Source: Advenella sp. S44 (lineage in GTDB: Bacteria; Pseudomonadota; Gammaproteobacteria; Burkholderiales; Burkholderiaceae_B). Taken from it: 64,000 nt of DNA. The notes under the pieces were generated by a model. It was not told the DNA's origin, did not search any database, and saw only the letters and a program-made list of their open reading frames with translations. Numbering within the stretch: the first letter of the stretch is position 1; each line of letters starts with the position of its first letter. Below are positions 35,548 through 45,405 of the stretch, in pieces. The stretch covers positions 124,001-188,000 of the forward strand of contig NZ_NEXS01000001.1 in assembly GCF_002810445.1 (NCBI RefSeq), in the 5' to 3' direction. Both the position numbers and the translations under genes were made by a program.

Positions 35548-36321
35548 ATGACAGATCTAATATTAGAGACAAAGAAACTGACCAAGGAATTTCTTGGTTT
35601 TGTGGCAGTGAATGCCGTGGACTTGCAGGTAAAAAGGGGTTCCATTCACGCGCTTATCGGCCCCAATGGTGCGGGCAAAACAACCTGCTTTAACCTGCTT
35701 ACAAAATTTATCACACCCACATCCGGCGAAATTTTTTTCAACGGCCAGAATATAACATCTGAAAAACCCTCCCAAATTGCACGCAAGGGAATCATTCGGT
35801 CGTTCCAGATTTCCGCTGTGTTTCCGGATATGACGGTCCTTGAAAATGTACGCATCGGACTGCAGCGCGAAGAAGGCACGTCGTTTCATTTCTGGAAAAG
35901 CGATGTGTCTCTGCAAAAACTGAATGATCGCGCCCGCGCGCTTTTGGCAGAAGTCGACCTGCTGGAGTTTGAGGACCATATCACCGCAAGCCTGCCGTAC
36001 GGCCGCAAGCGCGCGCTGGAGATCGCCACCACGCTGGCGATGGAACCCGAATTGATGCTGCTTGACGAACCCACGCAGGGCATGGGACATGAAGACGTAG
36101 ACCGGGTAACGCAACTGATCAAGAAGGTCAGTGCCGGGCGCACCATCCTGATGGTCGAACACAATATGAATGTCATAGCCTCTATTGCCGACCGTATTAC
36201 CGTTCTGGCCCGGGGGACAGTCCTGGCCGAAGGCGATTACGCCACGGTGTCCACCAACCCTGCGGTTATGCAAGCCTATATGGGCACTGCCGACGGCGCA
36301 CTGCAGGGAGCACACGCATGA
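35548..36321 (+). CDS. ABC transporter ATP-binding protein, LivG-like
   Basis: The 257-residue ATPase has Walker A GPNGAGKTT (38-46), the LivG-type Q-loop IRSFQISAVFPDMTVLENV, a modified signature SLPYGRKRALEIATTLA, Walker B LMLLDEPTQGMG and switch His in MVEHNMNV. The branched-chain amino acid transport group normally has two such ATPases, LivG and LivF, and the second follows with a 4-base overlap. I used the ATG at 35548; a TTG eight codons earlier is in frame but less likely. It is the first gene of livGFKHM, an order where the binding protein lies between ATPases and permeases. Confidence 0.93.
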   Translation: MTDLILETKKLTKEFLGFVAVNAVDLQVKRGSIHALIGPNGAGKTTCFNLLTKFITPTSGEIFFNGQNITSEKPSQIARKGIIRSFQISAVFPDMTVLENVRIGLQREEGTSFHFWKSDVSLQKLNDRARALLAEVDLLEFEDHITASLPYGRKRALEIATTLAMEPELMLLDEPTQGMGHEDVDRVTQLIKKVSAGRTILMVEHNMNVIASIADRITVLARGTVLAEGDYATVSTNPAVMQAYMGTADGALQGAHA

Positions 36322-37037
36322 GCGTCATCGCCCTTGAAATAAAAGACTTGCATGCATGGTATGGAGAATCGCATATCCTGCATGGCGTGAATATGACCGT
36401 ACCCAAAGGCAGTGTGGTGACCCTGCTGGGACGCAACGGCGCCGGGCGCACCACGACAATGCGCGCCATGCTGGGCCTGACCGGCAGCCGCAAGGGCTCG
36501 GTGCAAATTCATGGCACACAAGCCATTGGCCTGCCGACGCACAAGATCGCCCATTTGGGCATTGGCTACTGCCCCGAAGAGCGGGGAATTTTTGCCAGTC
36601 TCAGCTGCGAGGAGAACCTGCTTCTGCCGCCCACGCTGAAGAATGACAAAGCAGAGGCCAACGCCATGTCGCTGGATGAAATCTATGCCATGTTCCCGAA
36701 TCTGAAAGAACGTCGCAATTCACCCGGCACCCGGCTATCGGGCGGCGAGCAGCAGATGCTGGCGGTCGCCCGCATTCTGCGTACCGGCGCCGATATTCTG
36801 TTGCTTGACGAAATTTCGGAAGGCCTGGCCCCGGTTATTGTGCAGGCCCTGGCCGGCATGATTAAGGCGCTCAAACAGAAGGGGTTGACGATCATCATGG
36901 TCGAACAGAATTTTCACTTTGCTGCGCCACTGGCAGATCATTTCTATGTCATGGAGCACGGTGAAATCGTAGAAGCATTTCCTGCTGCACAGCTGACAGC
37001 AAAACAGGAAACGTTGAACGAACTGCTGGGCGTTTAA
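36318..37037 (+). CDS. ABC transporter ATP-binding protein, LivF-like (Arg in Walker A)
   Basis: The 239-residue ATPase has the LivF plan: GIGYCPEERGIFASLSCEENL, signature RLSGGEQQMLAVARIL, Walker B ILLLDEISEGLAP and a C-terminal MVEQNFHFA. Its Walker A reads GRNGAGRTTT, with Arg44 (codon CGC at 36447-36449) in place of the Lys that contacts the nucleotide phosphates. If real, ATP binding may rest mostly on the LivG-like partner, or Arg may substitute. I believe some LivF-group proteins carry this change, but cannot check it here. It overlaps the preceding gene by 4 bases. Confidence 0.92.
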   Translation: MSVIALEIKDLHAWYGESHILHGVNMTVPKGSVVTLLGRNGAGRTTTMRAMLGLTGSRKGSVQIHGTQAIGLPTHKIAHLGIGYCPEERGIFASLSCEENLLLPPTLKNDKAEANAMSLDEIYAMFPNLKERRNSPGTRLSGGEQQMLAVARILRTGADILLLDEISEGLAPVIVQALAGMIKALKQKGLTIIMVEQNFHFAAPLADHFYVMEHGEIVEAFPAAQLTAKQETLNELLGV

Positions 37038-37081
37038 CGGATCAACCAACAACAATTAATCCTATCTATTGGAGAGTAACG

Positions 37082-38278
37082 ATGAGACTCACAAAAACCC
37101 TTTTTGCGCTTGCCATGGCGTCGCTCGGCACCCAAGCCATGGCCGCTGGCATTTCCGACGACGTGATCCGAATCGGCTTTATTACCGATATGTCGGGCGT
37201 CTATTCCGATATTGACGGCAAGGCTGGTGTGGAAGCCATCAAAATGGCGATCGAAGACGCCGGCGGCGCGATTGACGGCAAGAAAATTGAACTGCTGAGC
37301 GCCGATCACCAGAACAAGGCCGATGTGGCTTCGGCCCGCGTACGCCAATGGATCGACCAGGACAAGGTAGACATGATCATTGGCGGCACCAACTCGGCTA
37401 CCGCCCTGGCCTCGGCAGCGGTTGCCGCCGGCAAGAAAGTGCCCTATATCGCCATTGGCCCGGGCACCACGGCGCTGACCAACGCCAACTGCACGCCCTA
37501 TACCATCCACTACGCCTATAACACCAAGGCGCTGGCCAACGTGACCGGTGGCGCCGTGGTCAAGCAAGGCGGCTCAAAATGGTTCTTTCTGACTGCCGAC
37601 TACGCTTTCGGCCATTCGCTTGAGGCTGACACCACCACGGTCGTCAAGCAGGCCAAGGGCGAAGTCGTGGGTTCGGTCAAGGTGCCGCTGGGCACAACGG
37701 ATTTCTCCTCCTACATGCTGCAGGCACAGTCTTCAGGCGCACAGATTATGGGTCTGGCCAATGCCGGCGGTGATTTCATCAACTCGATGAAGGCAGGCGC
37801 CGAGTTTGGCGTTTTCCCGGCCATCAAGCCTGCTGGTCTGCTGGTGTTCATCAACGACGTGCACTCGCTGGGCCTGCAAACCACGCAGGGCCTGTATCTG
37901 ACGGCCTCCTGGTACTGGGATCAGGACGATGAGTCGCGCGCCTGGGCCAAGAAGTTCGAAGACAAAGTCAAGCGCAAGCCGTCGTTTCTTCAGGCGGGCG
38001 ACTATGCCGCCGTTGGCACCTATCTGAAAGCCGTGGCGGAAACCAAGACCGATAACGGCGATGAGATCATCAAATGGTTCAAATCCAACAAGATCGACAA
38101 TATGTTCATGAAAAACGGCGTAACCCGCAAGGACGGCCTGGTGGTGCATGACATGTATCTGATGCAGGTGAAAACACCGGAAGAATCCAAAGGGCCTTGG
38201 GATTATTACAAGGTTGTGGAAAAAGTCCCGGGTGAAGTCGCCTACGGCGCGGAAAGCGAATCAACCTGCAAGCTCTGA
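37082..38278 (+). CDS. ABC transporter substrate-binding protein (LivK-like, Peripla_BP_6)
   Basis: The 398-residue product has a signal peptide (MRLTKTLFALAMASLGTQAM, cut near AMA|AG) and the type I periplasmic fold: IRIGFITDMSGVYSDIDGKAGVEAIKMAIEDAGG, then DMIIGGTNSATALASAAVAAGKKVPYIA. This group binds amino acids, amides or aromatic acids; the substrate is not clear. GGAGAG precedes the ATG by 6 bases. Its place between the ATPase and permease genes and on the same strand makes it part of the livGFKHM unit. Confidence 0.93.
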   Translation: MRLTKTLFALAMASLGTQAMAAGISDDVIRIGFITDMSGVYSDIDGKAGVEAIKMAIEDAGGAIDGKKIELLSADHQNKADVASARVRQWIDQDKVDMIIGGTNSATALASAAVAAGKKVPYIAIGPGTTALTNANCTPYTIHYAYNTKALANVTGGAVVKQGGSKWFFLTADYAFGHSLEADTTTVVKQAKGEVVGSVKVPLGTTDFSSYMLQAQSSGAQIMGLANAGGDFINSMKAGAEFGVFPAIKPAGLLVFINDVHSLGLQTTQGLYLTASWYWDQDDESRAWAKKFEDKVKRKPSFLQAGDYAAVGTYLKAVAETKTDNGDEIIKWFKSNKIDNMFMKNGVTRKDGLVVHDMYLMQVKTPEESKGPWDYYKVVEKVPGEVAYGAESESTCKL

Positions 38279-38362
38279 TTTGCAGACCTGTCCTGGCAGG
38301 CGCTCCAGCCGGACACCTGCCGGATTCACGAATGTTATTTAAACTGACGCAGTCATTGAAAT

Positions 38363-39250
38363 ATGATTACCATTTTTGGCATACCCCTTGCTGCTTTTCT
38401 GGGCCAGATTCTGCTTGGCCTGGTCAACGGCTCCTTTTACGCGGTGCTATCGCTGGGCCTTGCCGTGATTTTCGGCCTGCTCAATGTGATCAATTTTGCC
38501 CACGGTGCACTGTATATGCTGGGGGCGTTCGTCGCGTGGATGGGCCTGCAGTTTCTGGGCCTAAACTACTGGGTCATGCTGATTGTCGCGCCAATCATTG
38601 TGGGTCTGCTCGGCATTATTATCGAGCGACTGCTGCTGCGTCATCTGTACAAACTCGACCATTTATACGGTCTGTTGCTCACCTTTGGCCTGACACTGCT
38701 CATTGAAGGCATTTTCCGCAGCATGTACGGCGTATCCGGACAACCCTACCCCACCCCTGAATCGCTACGTGGCGCCGTCAACCTGGGATTCATGGTATTG
38801 CCCATTTACCGTGGCTGGGTCGTGCTCGCCTCGATCGTCGCCTGCCTGGTGACCTGGTATGTCATTGAACGAACCCGCCTGGGTGCATTGCTGCGCGCCG
38901 GTACCGAAAACTCGAAACTGGTGGAGGCTTTCGGCATTAATGTGCCGCTCATGGTCACGCTGACCTATGGCTTTGGCGTTGCGCTTGCCGGTTTTGCCGG
39001 TGTGCTTGCCGCGCCGGTACTGCAAGTGTCTCCGCTAATGGGATCGAATCTTATTATTGTCGTATTCGCTGTGGTGGTGATCGGCGGCATGGGGTCCATC
39101 ATGGGTTCTATTGTCACCGGCCTCGGGCTGGGCGTTATTGAAGGGCTGACCAAAGTATTCTGGCCAGAAGCGTCCAGTACGGTGGTCTTCATTATTATGG
39201 CAATTGTCTTGTTATTGCGTCCTGCCGGACTCTTCGGGAAAGTGAAATGA
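38363..39250 (+). CDS. Branched-chain-type ABC transporter permease, LivH-like
   Basis: The 295-residue membrane protein has about eight helices and the LivH N-terminal pattern GLVNGSFYAVLSLGLAVIFGLLNVINFAHGALYMLGAF, and the cytosolic coupling segment RAGTENSKLVEAFGINVPLM. It pairs with LivM to form the channel. It lies 84 bases after the binding-protein gene and overlaps livM by 4 bases. Confidence 0.95.
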   Translation: MITIFGIPLAAFLGQILLGLVNGSFYAVLSLGLAVIFGLLNVINFAHGALYMLGAFVAWMGLQFLGLNYWVMLIVAPIIVGLLGIIIERLLLRHLYKLDHLYGLLLTFGLTLLIEGIFRSMYGVSGQPYPTPESLRGAVNLGFMVLPIYRGWVVLASIVACLVTWYVIERTRLGALLRAGTENSKLVEAFGINVPLMVTLTYGFGVALAGFAGVLAAPVLQVSPLMGSNLIIVVFAVVVIGGMGSIMGSIVTGLGLGVIEGLTKVFWPEASSTVVFIIMAIVLLLRPAGLFGKVK

Positions 39251-40227
39251 ACCGCCAACTGCTTGCCCTGCTGATATTTACCCTGGCACTGGCCTTTCTG
39301 CCTGCATTGGGCGTCTATCCGATTTTCGTCATGAAAATCCTGTGTTACGCACTGTTCGCCTGCGCCTTCAATCTGCTGCTGGGCTATGTGGGCCTGCTGT
39401 CGTTTGGCCATGCCGCGTTCTTTGGCGGTGCGGCCTATGCTACCGGCCACGCTATCAAGGTCTGGGGTATTTCGCCTGAACTGGGCATTCTTTTTGGTGT
39501 GGTGATTGCAGCGCTGCTGGGACTGATCGTGGGCTGGCTGGCCATACGACGCAGCGGCATCTATTTCACCATGATCACGCTTGCCATGTCGCAGATGGTA
39601 TTTTTCTATTTTCTGCAGGCACCGTTTACCGGCGGCGAAGACGGCCTGCAGGGCGTACCCCGCGGCAAGCTGTTTGGCCTGATCGACCTGGGCAACGACG
39701 TGAACCTTTACTATCTGGTCATTGTCGTTTTCCTGATTGGCTATTTCATCTGCTGGCGCACCGTGAAGTCGCCATTTGGCCAGGTACTGCATGCCATCAA
39801 GGATAATGAGCCCCGTACGGTTTCGCTGGGCTATGACGTTGACAAGTTCAAACTGCTGGCATTTGTGCTCTCCGCCGCCCTGGCTGGCCTGGCAGGCGCC
39901 ACCAAAACACTGGTGTTTGTATCTGCAACGCTGTCGGACGCCATGTGGCAGATGTCCGGCACTGTCGTGCTGATGACACTGATCGGTGGCGTGGGCACCT
40001 TTACGGGCCCGGTGATCGGCGCACTGATCGTTGTCTTCATTGAGAACAAAATCGGCGAAATCGGAAGAATGCTAGCCAGCGCTACGGGCGTTCAATGGTT
40101 CCAGACGCTGGGCGAATCGGTCACCATTGTGATGGGGCTGATCTTTATTCTGTGCGTGATGGCATTTCGCAAAGGTATCGTCGGAGAGCTGGTGGCCCGG
40201 CTGCCGGCCAATCGCAAGAAATACTGA
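39247..40227 (+). CDS. Branched-chain-type ABC transporter permease, LivM-like
   Basis: The 326-residue membrane protein has the LivM signature LLLGYVGLLSFGHAAFFGGAAYATG and the coupling loop AIKDNEPRTVSLGYDVDKFKLLAFVLSA. It completes the LivHM channel. The 4-base overlap with livH couples their translation, and a strong terminator 32 bases after its stop ends the operon. Confidence 0.95.
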   Translation: MNRQLLALLIFTLALAFLPALGVYPIFVMKILCYALFACAFNLLLGYVGLLSFGHAAFFGGAAYATGHAIKVWGISPELGILFGVVIAALLGLIVGWLAIRRSGIYFTMITLAMSQMVFFYFLQAPFTGGEDGLQGVPRGKLFGLIDLGNDVNLYYLVIVVFLIGYFICWRTVKSPFGQVLHAIKDNEPRTVSLGYDVDKFKLLAFVLSAALAGLAGATKTLVFVSATLSDAMWQMSGTVVLMTLIGGVGTFTGPVIGALIVVFIENKIGEIGRMLASATGVQWFQTLGESVTIVMGLIFILCVMAFRKGIVGELVARLPANRKKY

Positions 40228-40259
40228 CGGCCCCCCCGCGGCATGGCCGCAAGCGCCAG

Positions 40260-40295
40260 CAGCCCGCCTGAGAACGCCTCAGCGGGCTGTTTTTA
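40260..40295 (+). terminator. Rho-independent terminator after livM
   Basis: CAGCCCGC and GCGGGCTG form an 8-bp stem, extended inward by TGAG/CTCA past one bulged base, and are followed by TTTTT. It closes the liv-like operon. Confidence 0.9.
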
Positions 40296-40815
40296 TTGAC
40301 TCAACGATAGCCGCGACCGCATTGCAAGCGTTTGCCAACCTGCCGTGTGGCATGCTGTCGCCATAATTGCCAATCCATGCCTTGCGAATCACAGTCGTCA
40401 AGTGCGCGCTATACCATCAATGGCTTAGTCTGATCTGATATCGGACAAGATATGCGACGCATCCGGCGCGCAGGGACTGTAATTTCACATATGTGCACGC
40501 ATGTCGGCTTTTCCCGTGAAGTATTGCGGACAACATGGGGACCTGTCTTCATATCGGTTGTAATATCACGCATGTCGTATATAGCCAAATGCGGCGCGCC
40601 ACGGCAGCACAACCGTGCACGATTATATTGCATCAAGTCTCCGCAATTACCCTAGGTTCAAATAATAGGGCTTGCTTCCAGTGCATGTTCCTTAATACTA
40701 TCTTGTTTTAATTGAAGCCAAGTTGCGCGTGACCCGCCACAGTGTTTGAATTAAATCCGCCAGGATCTCATCTGTAATGATGCATCTCCGAGAATTCTAT
40801 AACGAAGGAATGTCA
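40296..40815. other. Spacer upstream of the second tct operon
   Basis: About 520 bases without a supportable gene. Small open frames on both strands lack ribosome-binding sites and motifs. The right part is AT-rich and holds a candidate promoter for the tct operon at 40672-40701. No repeat array of the kind seen in other spacers is visible. Confidence 0.5.
40672..40701 (+). promoter_or_regulatory. Candidate promoter of the second tct operon
   Basis: A -35-like TTGCTT, 18-base spacer and -10-like TACTAT lie about 115 bases before the tctC start codon. The match is fair, not strong, and the spacing is within the sigma-70 range. Confidence 0.4.
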
Positions 40816-41799
40816 ATGAAAAAGCGTACCCTTTTTTCAGTTGTTACATCCGCCATTTGTCTGAGCGCCGTAGCCATGGGCTCTGCACAGGCAGCGGATT
40901 ATCCAAGTAAACCTATCCGCGTCATTGTGCCGTTTGCACCAGGCGGCTCAACCGATATCGTCGCACGGGTCGTCACAGCCAAAATGAGCGATATCCTGGG
41001 CAAACCCATGGTCATCGAAAACAAGGGAGGCGCCGGTGGTGCGATTGGTGCAATTGAAGCCGCTCGCGCCAAACCCGACGGCTATACATTGTCTATCGCC
41101 ACTGTCTCCACCATGGCTGTCAACCCCGCGTGTAAACCTACAGGACTGGGTTACGATGCGCTGAAAGATTTCGCGCCCGTGGTCAACTTCGCCAATGTAC
41201 CAAACGTTGTTGAAGTCAATCCGAAGTTCCCGGGACAGGATTTCAAGGCTTTCCTTGAAGAGATCAAGGCCAACCCGGGCAAATATTCCTATGGCTCATC
41301 GGGCACATGCAGCGTGCTGCACCTGGCCGGAGAAGCTTTCAAACAAACTACCCAAAGCGACATTGTGCACGTGCCTTACCGTGGCGCGGGCCCAGCCGTA
41401 ACCGACACTGTCGGCGGACAGATACAAATCATGTTCGACAACCTGCCTTCATCATTACCCCAGATCCAAGGTGGCAAACTGCGGCCTGTGGCAATCGCCT
41501 GGAAAGAGCGCTTGCCAGCCCTCAAAGATGTACCCACTTTCGCTGAGCTTGGTTACGAAAACCTGAATCAGCCTGTCTGGTATGGCCTGCTGGCCCCTGC
41601 CAACACACCCAAGGAAGTGATCGATAAACTCAACAGTGTGGCTGTAGAAGCACTGAAAGATCCCAAAGTTGTTGATGCGCTTGAAAAACAGGGCGCATTT
41701 GTTTCCGGTAACACGCCAGAAGAATTTGGCCAGGAAATCCAGCAACAATACGATTGGGCCAAGGACGTTGTCAAGAAAGGCGATATCAAGCTCGACTGA
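40816..41799 (+). CDS. Periplasmic Bug/TctC-family binding protein (second system)
   Basis: The 327-residue product has a signal peptide (MKKRTLFSVVTSAICLSAVA, cut near AQA|ADYP) and the Bug consensus YPSKPIRVIVPFAPGGSTDIVARVV, ENKGGAGGAIGAIEAARAKPDGYTL and VPYRGAGPAVTDTVGGQIQIMFDN. It binds a carboxylate for the TctAB proteins encoded next. I chose the ATG at 40816, which has AAGGA at 6 bases; two upstream ATGs in frame are less well placed. A stable hairpin follows its stop, which would keep this part of the mRNA in excess, as is common for binding proteins. Confidence 0.95.
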   Translation: MKKRTLFSVVTSAICLSAVAMGSAQAADYPSKPIRVIVPFAPGGSTDIVARVVTAKMSDILGKPMVIENKGGAGGAIGAIEAARAKPDGYTLSIATVSTMAVNPACKPTGLGYDALKDFAPVVNFANVPNVVEVNPKFPGQDFKAFLEEIKANPGKYSYGSSGTCSVLHLAGEAFKQTTQSDIVHVPYRGAGPAVTDTVGGQIQIMFDNLPSSLPQIQGGKLRPVAIAWKERLPALKDVPTFAELGYENLNQPVWYGLLAPANTPKEVIDKLNSVAVEALKDPKVVDALEKQGAFVSGNTPEEFGQEIQQQYDWAKDVVKKGDIKLD

Positions 41800-41816
41800 C
41801 GCAACAGGCTGACTGT

Positions 41817-41855
41817 CAAAGTGCACCCGGGACTGGGCATCCCGGTTGCACTTTG
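41817..41855 (+). promoter_or_regulatory. Intercistronic hairpin after the tctC-type gene
   Basis: CAAAGTGCA/TGCACTTTG plus CCGGG/CCCGG make a 14-bp stem with one mismatch and a 9-base loop. No T-run follows, so it is better read as an mRNA 3'-end protector or partial stop between the binding-protein gene and tctB. Confidence 0.65.
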
Positions 41856-41904
41856 ACCGCAGCATGTCCTTGCGCAAGGTAAATTAAAAACGAAGGTTTA
41901 GTAT

Positions 41905-42450
41905 ATGCACATCAAAAATCAACAGGATTTTTGGGCAGGAATCATGTTCATCGCGATCGGCGCAGGCTTTGCCCTGTTTGCCGAATCCTATGACATGGGC
42001 ACTCCAGCCCGCATGGGTCCGGGTTATTTTCCGTTCTGGCTGGGCGTCAGCCTGGCTCTTCTTGGCGCTATCGTCTTTATGTCCTCGTTGCGAGGCGAGC
42101 CTAAAGAAGACACCGATATCGGCCATTTCGACTGGGACATTCTTTTTCTGATCATCGGTTCGATCGCTGTATTCGCTCTCATGCTGGACCATCTGGGACT
42201 GTACATTTCGGTTCCCTTGCTGATCATCTTCAGCAGCCTGGCCAGCCATGAATTCAGCATCAAGATCGCGATATTCAATGCCATTTTCCTCACGCTGTTC
42301 ACTTGGCTGGCATTCATCAAGGGACTTGGTCTGATTTTCCCCTTGCTGCCAGTCCCTTTCGGTGAATGGTCTCTGCTCGCGCAGATCTTCGTCCCTCTGT
42401 CACTCATCATTGCTGTTGTGACGCTGGCACGTCGTCTCAAAGGAAAATAA
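41905..42450 (+). CDS. Tripartite tricarboxylate transporter subunit TctB (second system)
   Basis: The 181-residue membrane protein has four to five hydrophobic segments and the TctB opening QQDFWAGIMFIAIGAGFALFAESYDMGTPARMGPGYFPFWLG. It is the small membrane partner of the TctA protein encoded 4 bases downstream. A GAAGG precedes the ATG. The operon order C-B-A is the usual one. Confidence 0.92.
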   Translation: MHIKNQQDFWAGIMFIAIGAGFALFAESYDMGTPARMGPGYFPFWLGVSLALLGAIVFMSSLRGEPKEDTDIGHFDWDILFLIIGSIAVFALMLDHLGLYISVPLLIIFSSLASHEFSIKIAIFNAIFLTLFTWLAFIKGLGLIFPLLPVPFGEWSLLAQIFVPLSLIIAVVTLARRLKGK

Positions 42451-42454
42451 CATT

Positions 42455-43960
42455 ATGGAACTACTTGAACACTTGGCGCTGGGGTTTTCGGTCGCGTTTA
42501 CGCCTGAAAATCTGCTTTATGCGCTGCTCGGATGTATTCTCGGAACATTGATCGGCGTACTGCCCGGTATCGGCCCTGTGCCTACCATTGCGATGCTGCT
42601 GCCGCTTACCTACGTTCTGCCTCCTGTTGCCGGTTTGATTATGCTTGCCGGTATTTACTATGGCTCCCAGTACGGGGGGTCAACCACGGCTATTCTGGTG
42701 GCGCTTCCGGGGGAAACCTCGGCGGTGGTCACGGTGCTCGATGGTCACCAGATGGCCAAGAACGGGCGAGCGGGTGCGGCACTTGCCATCGCCGCACTAG
42801 GCTCGTTCTTTGCTGGCTGCTTTGCGACAGTACTGCTGGCCGCGTTCGCTCCACCACTGGCTGAGGTGGCCTTCAAATTCGGGCCGGCAGAGTATTTCTC
42901 GCTGATGGTGCTGGGTCTGATCGGCGCTGTGGTGCTGGCTTCAGGCTCGTTGCCCAAAGCCATCTGTATGATTCTGCTGGGTCTGCTGCTGGGTATGGTG
43001 GGTACCGATGTGAACTCGGGTGTGGCCCGCTTTGACTTCGGTGTACCGGAACTGCAGGACGGTATCGACTTTGCCGTGGTTGCCATGGGCGTTTTCGGTC
43101 TGGCCGAAATCATGAATAACCTGGCACAAAAGGAAAATAGGGTCAACATTACCGACAAAATCGGTAGTCTGTATCCGAACAAGCAAGAGTTCAGGGAAGC
43201 GGCACCAGCCGTTCTCCGCGGCACGCTGCTGGGTTCTGCTCTGGGTATTTTACCCGGTGGTGGCGCCGTGCTCTCTTCGTTCGCGTCCTATACCATGGAG
43301 AAAAAGCTTTCCAAAAATCCGGAACGTTTCGGTAAGGGCCACCCTGCCGGTCTGGCCGGCCCTGAGTCTGCCAACAACGCGGCGGCGCAAACTTCGTTCA
43401 TCCCTCTGCTTACACTGGGTATTCCGGGTAACGCGGTAACGGCGCTGATGGTGGGTGCGATGACCATCCACAACATTCAGCCTGGCCCGCAGGTCATGAG
43501 CAGCAACCCAGATCTGTTCTGGGGTCTGATCGTGTCCATGTGGATCGGTAACATGATGCTGGTGATCCTGAACCTGCCACTGATCGGTCTATGGGTCAAA
43601 CTGCTCAAAGTGCCTTACCGCATGCTGTTTCCGGCTATTGTGCTGTTCTGCTCTGTCGGTGTGTACTCGTTGAACTACAACGTGTTCGACATCTATGTGA
43701 TGGCTATCTTCGGCATTATTGGCTACTTCTGGAGCAAACTCAAATGCGAGGGCGCGCCGCTGTTGCTCGGACTGGTACTGGGTCCGATGATGGAAGAAAA
43801 CTTCCGTCGCGCACTGCTGCTATCGCGAGGTGATTTCACCACCTTTGTGACCCGGCCGCTGTCCATGTCATTGCTGATCGCAGCAGCCATTCTTGTGGTG
43901 ATCGTGGCCATCCCGTCCATCCGCAAGAAACGCGAGGAAACCTTCGTCGAAGAAGACTGA
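42455..43960 (+). CDS. Tripartite tricarboxylate transporter subunit TctA (second system)
   Basis: The 501-residue membrane protein has the TctA signature LGTLIGVLPGIGPVPTIAMLLPLTY, the second-half repeat LGILPGGGAVLSSFASYTMEKK, and LTLGIPGNAVTALMVGAM. It is the main channel of the second Tct system. The gene ends 20 bases before a terminator. The high similarity in plan to the other TctA proteins in the window reflects an expanded family, not a recent copy, since the sequences differ widely. Confidence 0.95.
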   Translation: MELLEHLALGFSVAFTPENLLYALLGCILGTLIGVLPGIGPVPTIAMLLPLTYVLPPVAGLIMLAGIYYGSQYGGSTTAILVALPGETSAVVTVLDGHQMAKNGRAGAALAIAALGSFFAGCFATVLLAAFAPPLAEVAFKFGPAEYFSLMVLGLIGAVVLASGSLPKAICMILLGLLLGMVGTDVNSGVARFDFGVPELQDGIDFAVVAMGVFGLAEIMNNLAQKENRVNITDKIGSLYPNKQEFREAAPAVLRGTLLGSALGILPGGGAVLSSFASYTMEKKLSKNPERFGKGHPAGLAGPESANNAAAQTSFIPLLTLGIPGNAVTALMVGAMTIHNIQPGPQVMSSNPDLFWGLIVSMWIGNMMLVILNLPLIGLWVKLLKVPYRMLFPAIVLFCSVGVYSLNYNVFDIYVMAIFGIIGYFWSKLKCEGAPLLLGLVLGPMMEENFRRALLLSRGDFTTFVTRPLSMSLLIAAAILVVIVAIPSIRKKREETFVEED

Positions 43961-43978
43961 CCCGCGTTCTGAAAGAAT

Positions 43979-44037
43979 AATCCCCGCCCGGATCTGTGAT
44001 TAAAAACAAGAGGATCCGATCAGGCGGGGATTTTTTT
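43979..44037 (+). terminator. Rho-independent terminator after the second tctA
   Basis: AATCCCCGCC and GGCGGGGAT form a GC-rich outer stem with an inner GGATC/GATCC pairing, followed by seven T (44031-44037). It starts 18 bases after the stop. Confidence 0.9.
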
Positions 44038-44050
44038 GTCTGTCATTATC

Positions 44051-44210
44051 GGAATTGTTCCGTCGCGATCCTGGAATCGGTTTCGGTCTACCTTGGAACT
44101 GCTCTCTGGCACTGTCTTTGAATCGCTCTCTCTATCTCGAAATTGTTCCATAACGCCATCACGGAATTGATTTCGGTTGCCATATCGTCATTGATTTCGC
44201 CCAGTAGCCA
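44051..44210. repeat. Degenerate tandem repeat array, about 22-bp period (7 units)
   Basis: Units start with GGAATTG or a close variant at 44051, 44073, 44095, 44119, 44139, 44163 and 44187, steps of 22, 22, 24, 20, 24 and 24. The shared core is GGAATTGNTTTCGGT followed by a C/T-rich part. It begins 13 bases after the tctA terminator. No gene is seen in it. Confidence 0.65.
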
Positions 44211-44221
44211 AGCCTGATCGG

Positions 44222-44267
44222 AAAGAAGCAAGCGTGCAAACCTATGGGTATGCACGCTTGCTTCTTT
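44222..44267. terminator. Very stable 17-bp hairpin, probably a bidirectional terminator
   Basis: AAAGAAGCAAGCGTGCA and TGCACGCTTGCTTCTTT pair perfectly over 17 bases with a 12-base loop. The T-rich ends are short in both directions. It sits between two convergent units and likely ends the leftward SDR transcript. Between it and the SDR stop (44268-44469) an open frame of 44 codons (44355-44489) overlaps the SDR gene end but has no ribosome-binding site, so I do not call it. Confidence 0.7.
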
Positions 44268-44469
44268 ATCTGACGGACCGGCTGGCAAAGGAGTGCGGTC
44301 GCTTGGCATTGTCATGATGCACTCGCCGGCCTGACGACTGCCTGCCGAACACCCCTAATTACGCGATAGCAGCGCACCGAATGCCAGCGTGTCAAAATCG
44401 GCCTGCATCGCTACCGCGATCCGCTCTGCGCTACCGTAACCAAGCGCTACTACAGCGCCATCCTGCGTA

Positions 44470-45297
<828 letters not shown>

Positions 45298-45405
45298 TCA
45301 ATCACCGCTTTCTTTCTGTCACGGGGGATTTACCCCAATACCGGGCCGAGCGTGGAAAAAACTCGTATACTCTGACATCACTTTTATCAGTAAAACCTCA
45401 ATTTT

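Noticed and set aside
35088-35645. A 185-codon minus-strand frame with Gly-Lys repeats
   Set aside because: It crosses the start of the LivG-like gene and a 22-bp repeat array and has no good start; only the short frame at 35276-35416 has a proper ribosome-binding site.
40409-40655. Short overlapping frames on both strands before the second tct operon
   Set aside because: They mirror one another, lack ribosome-binding sites and contain no recognisable motif.
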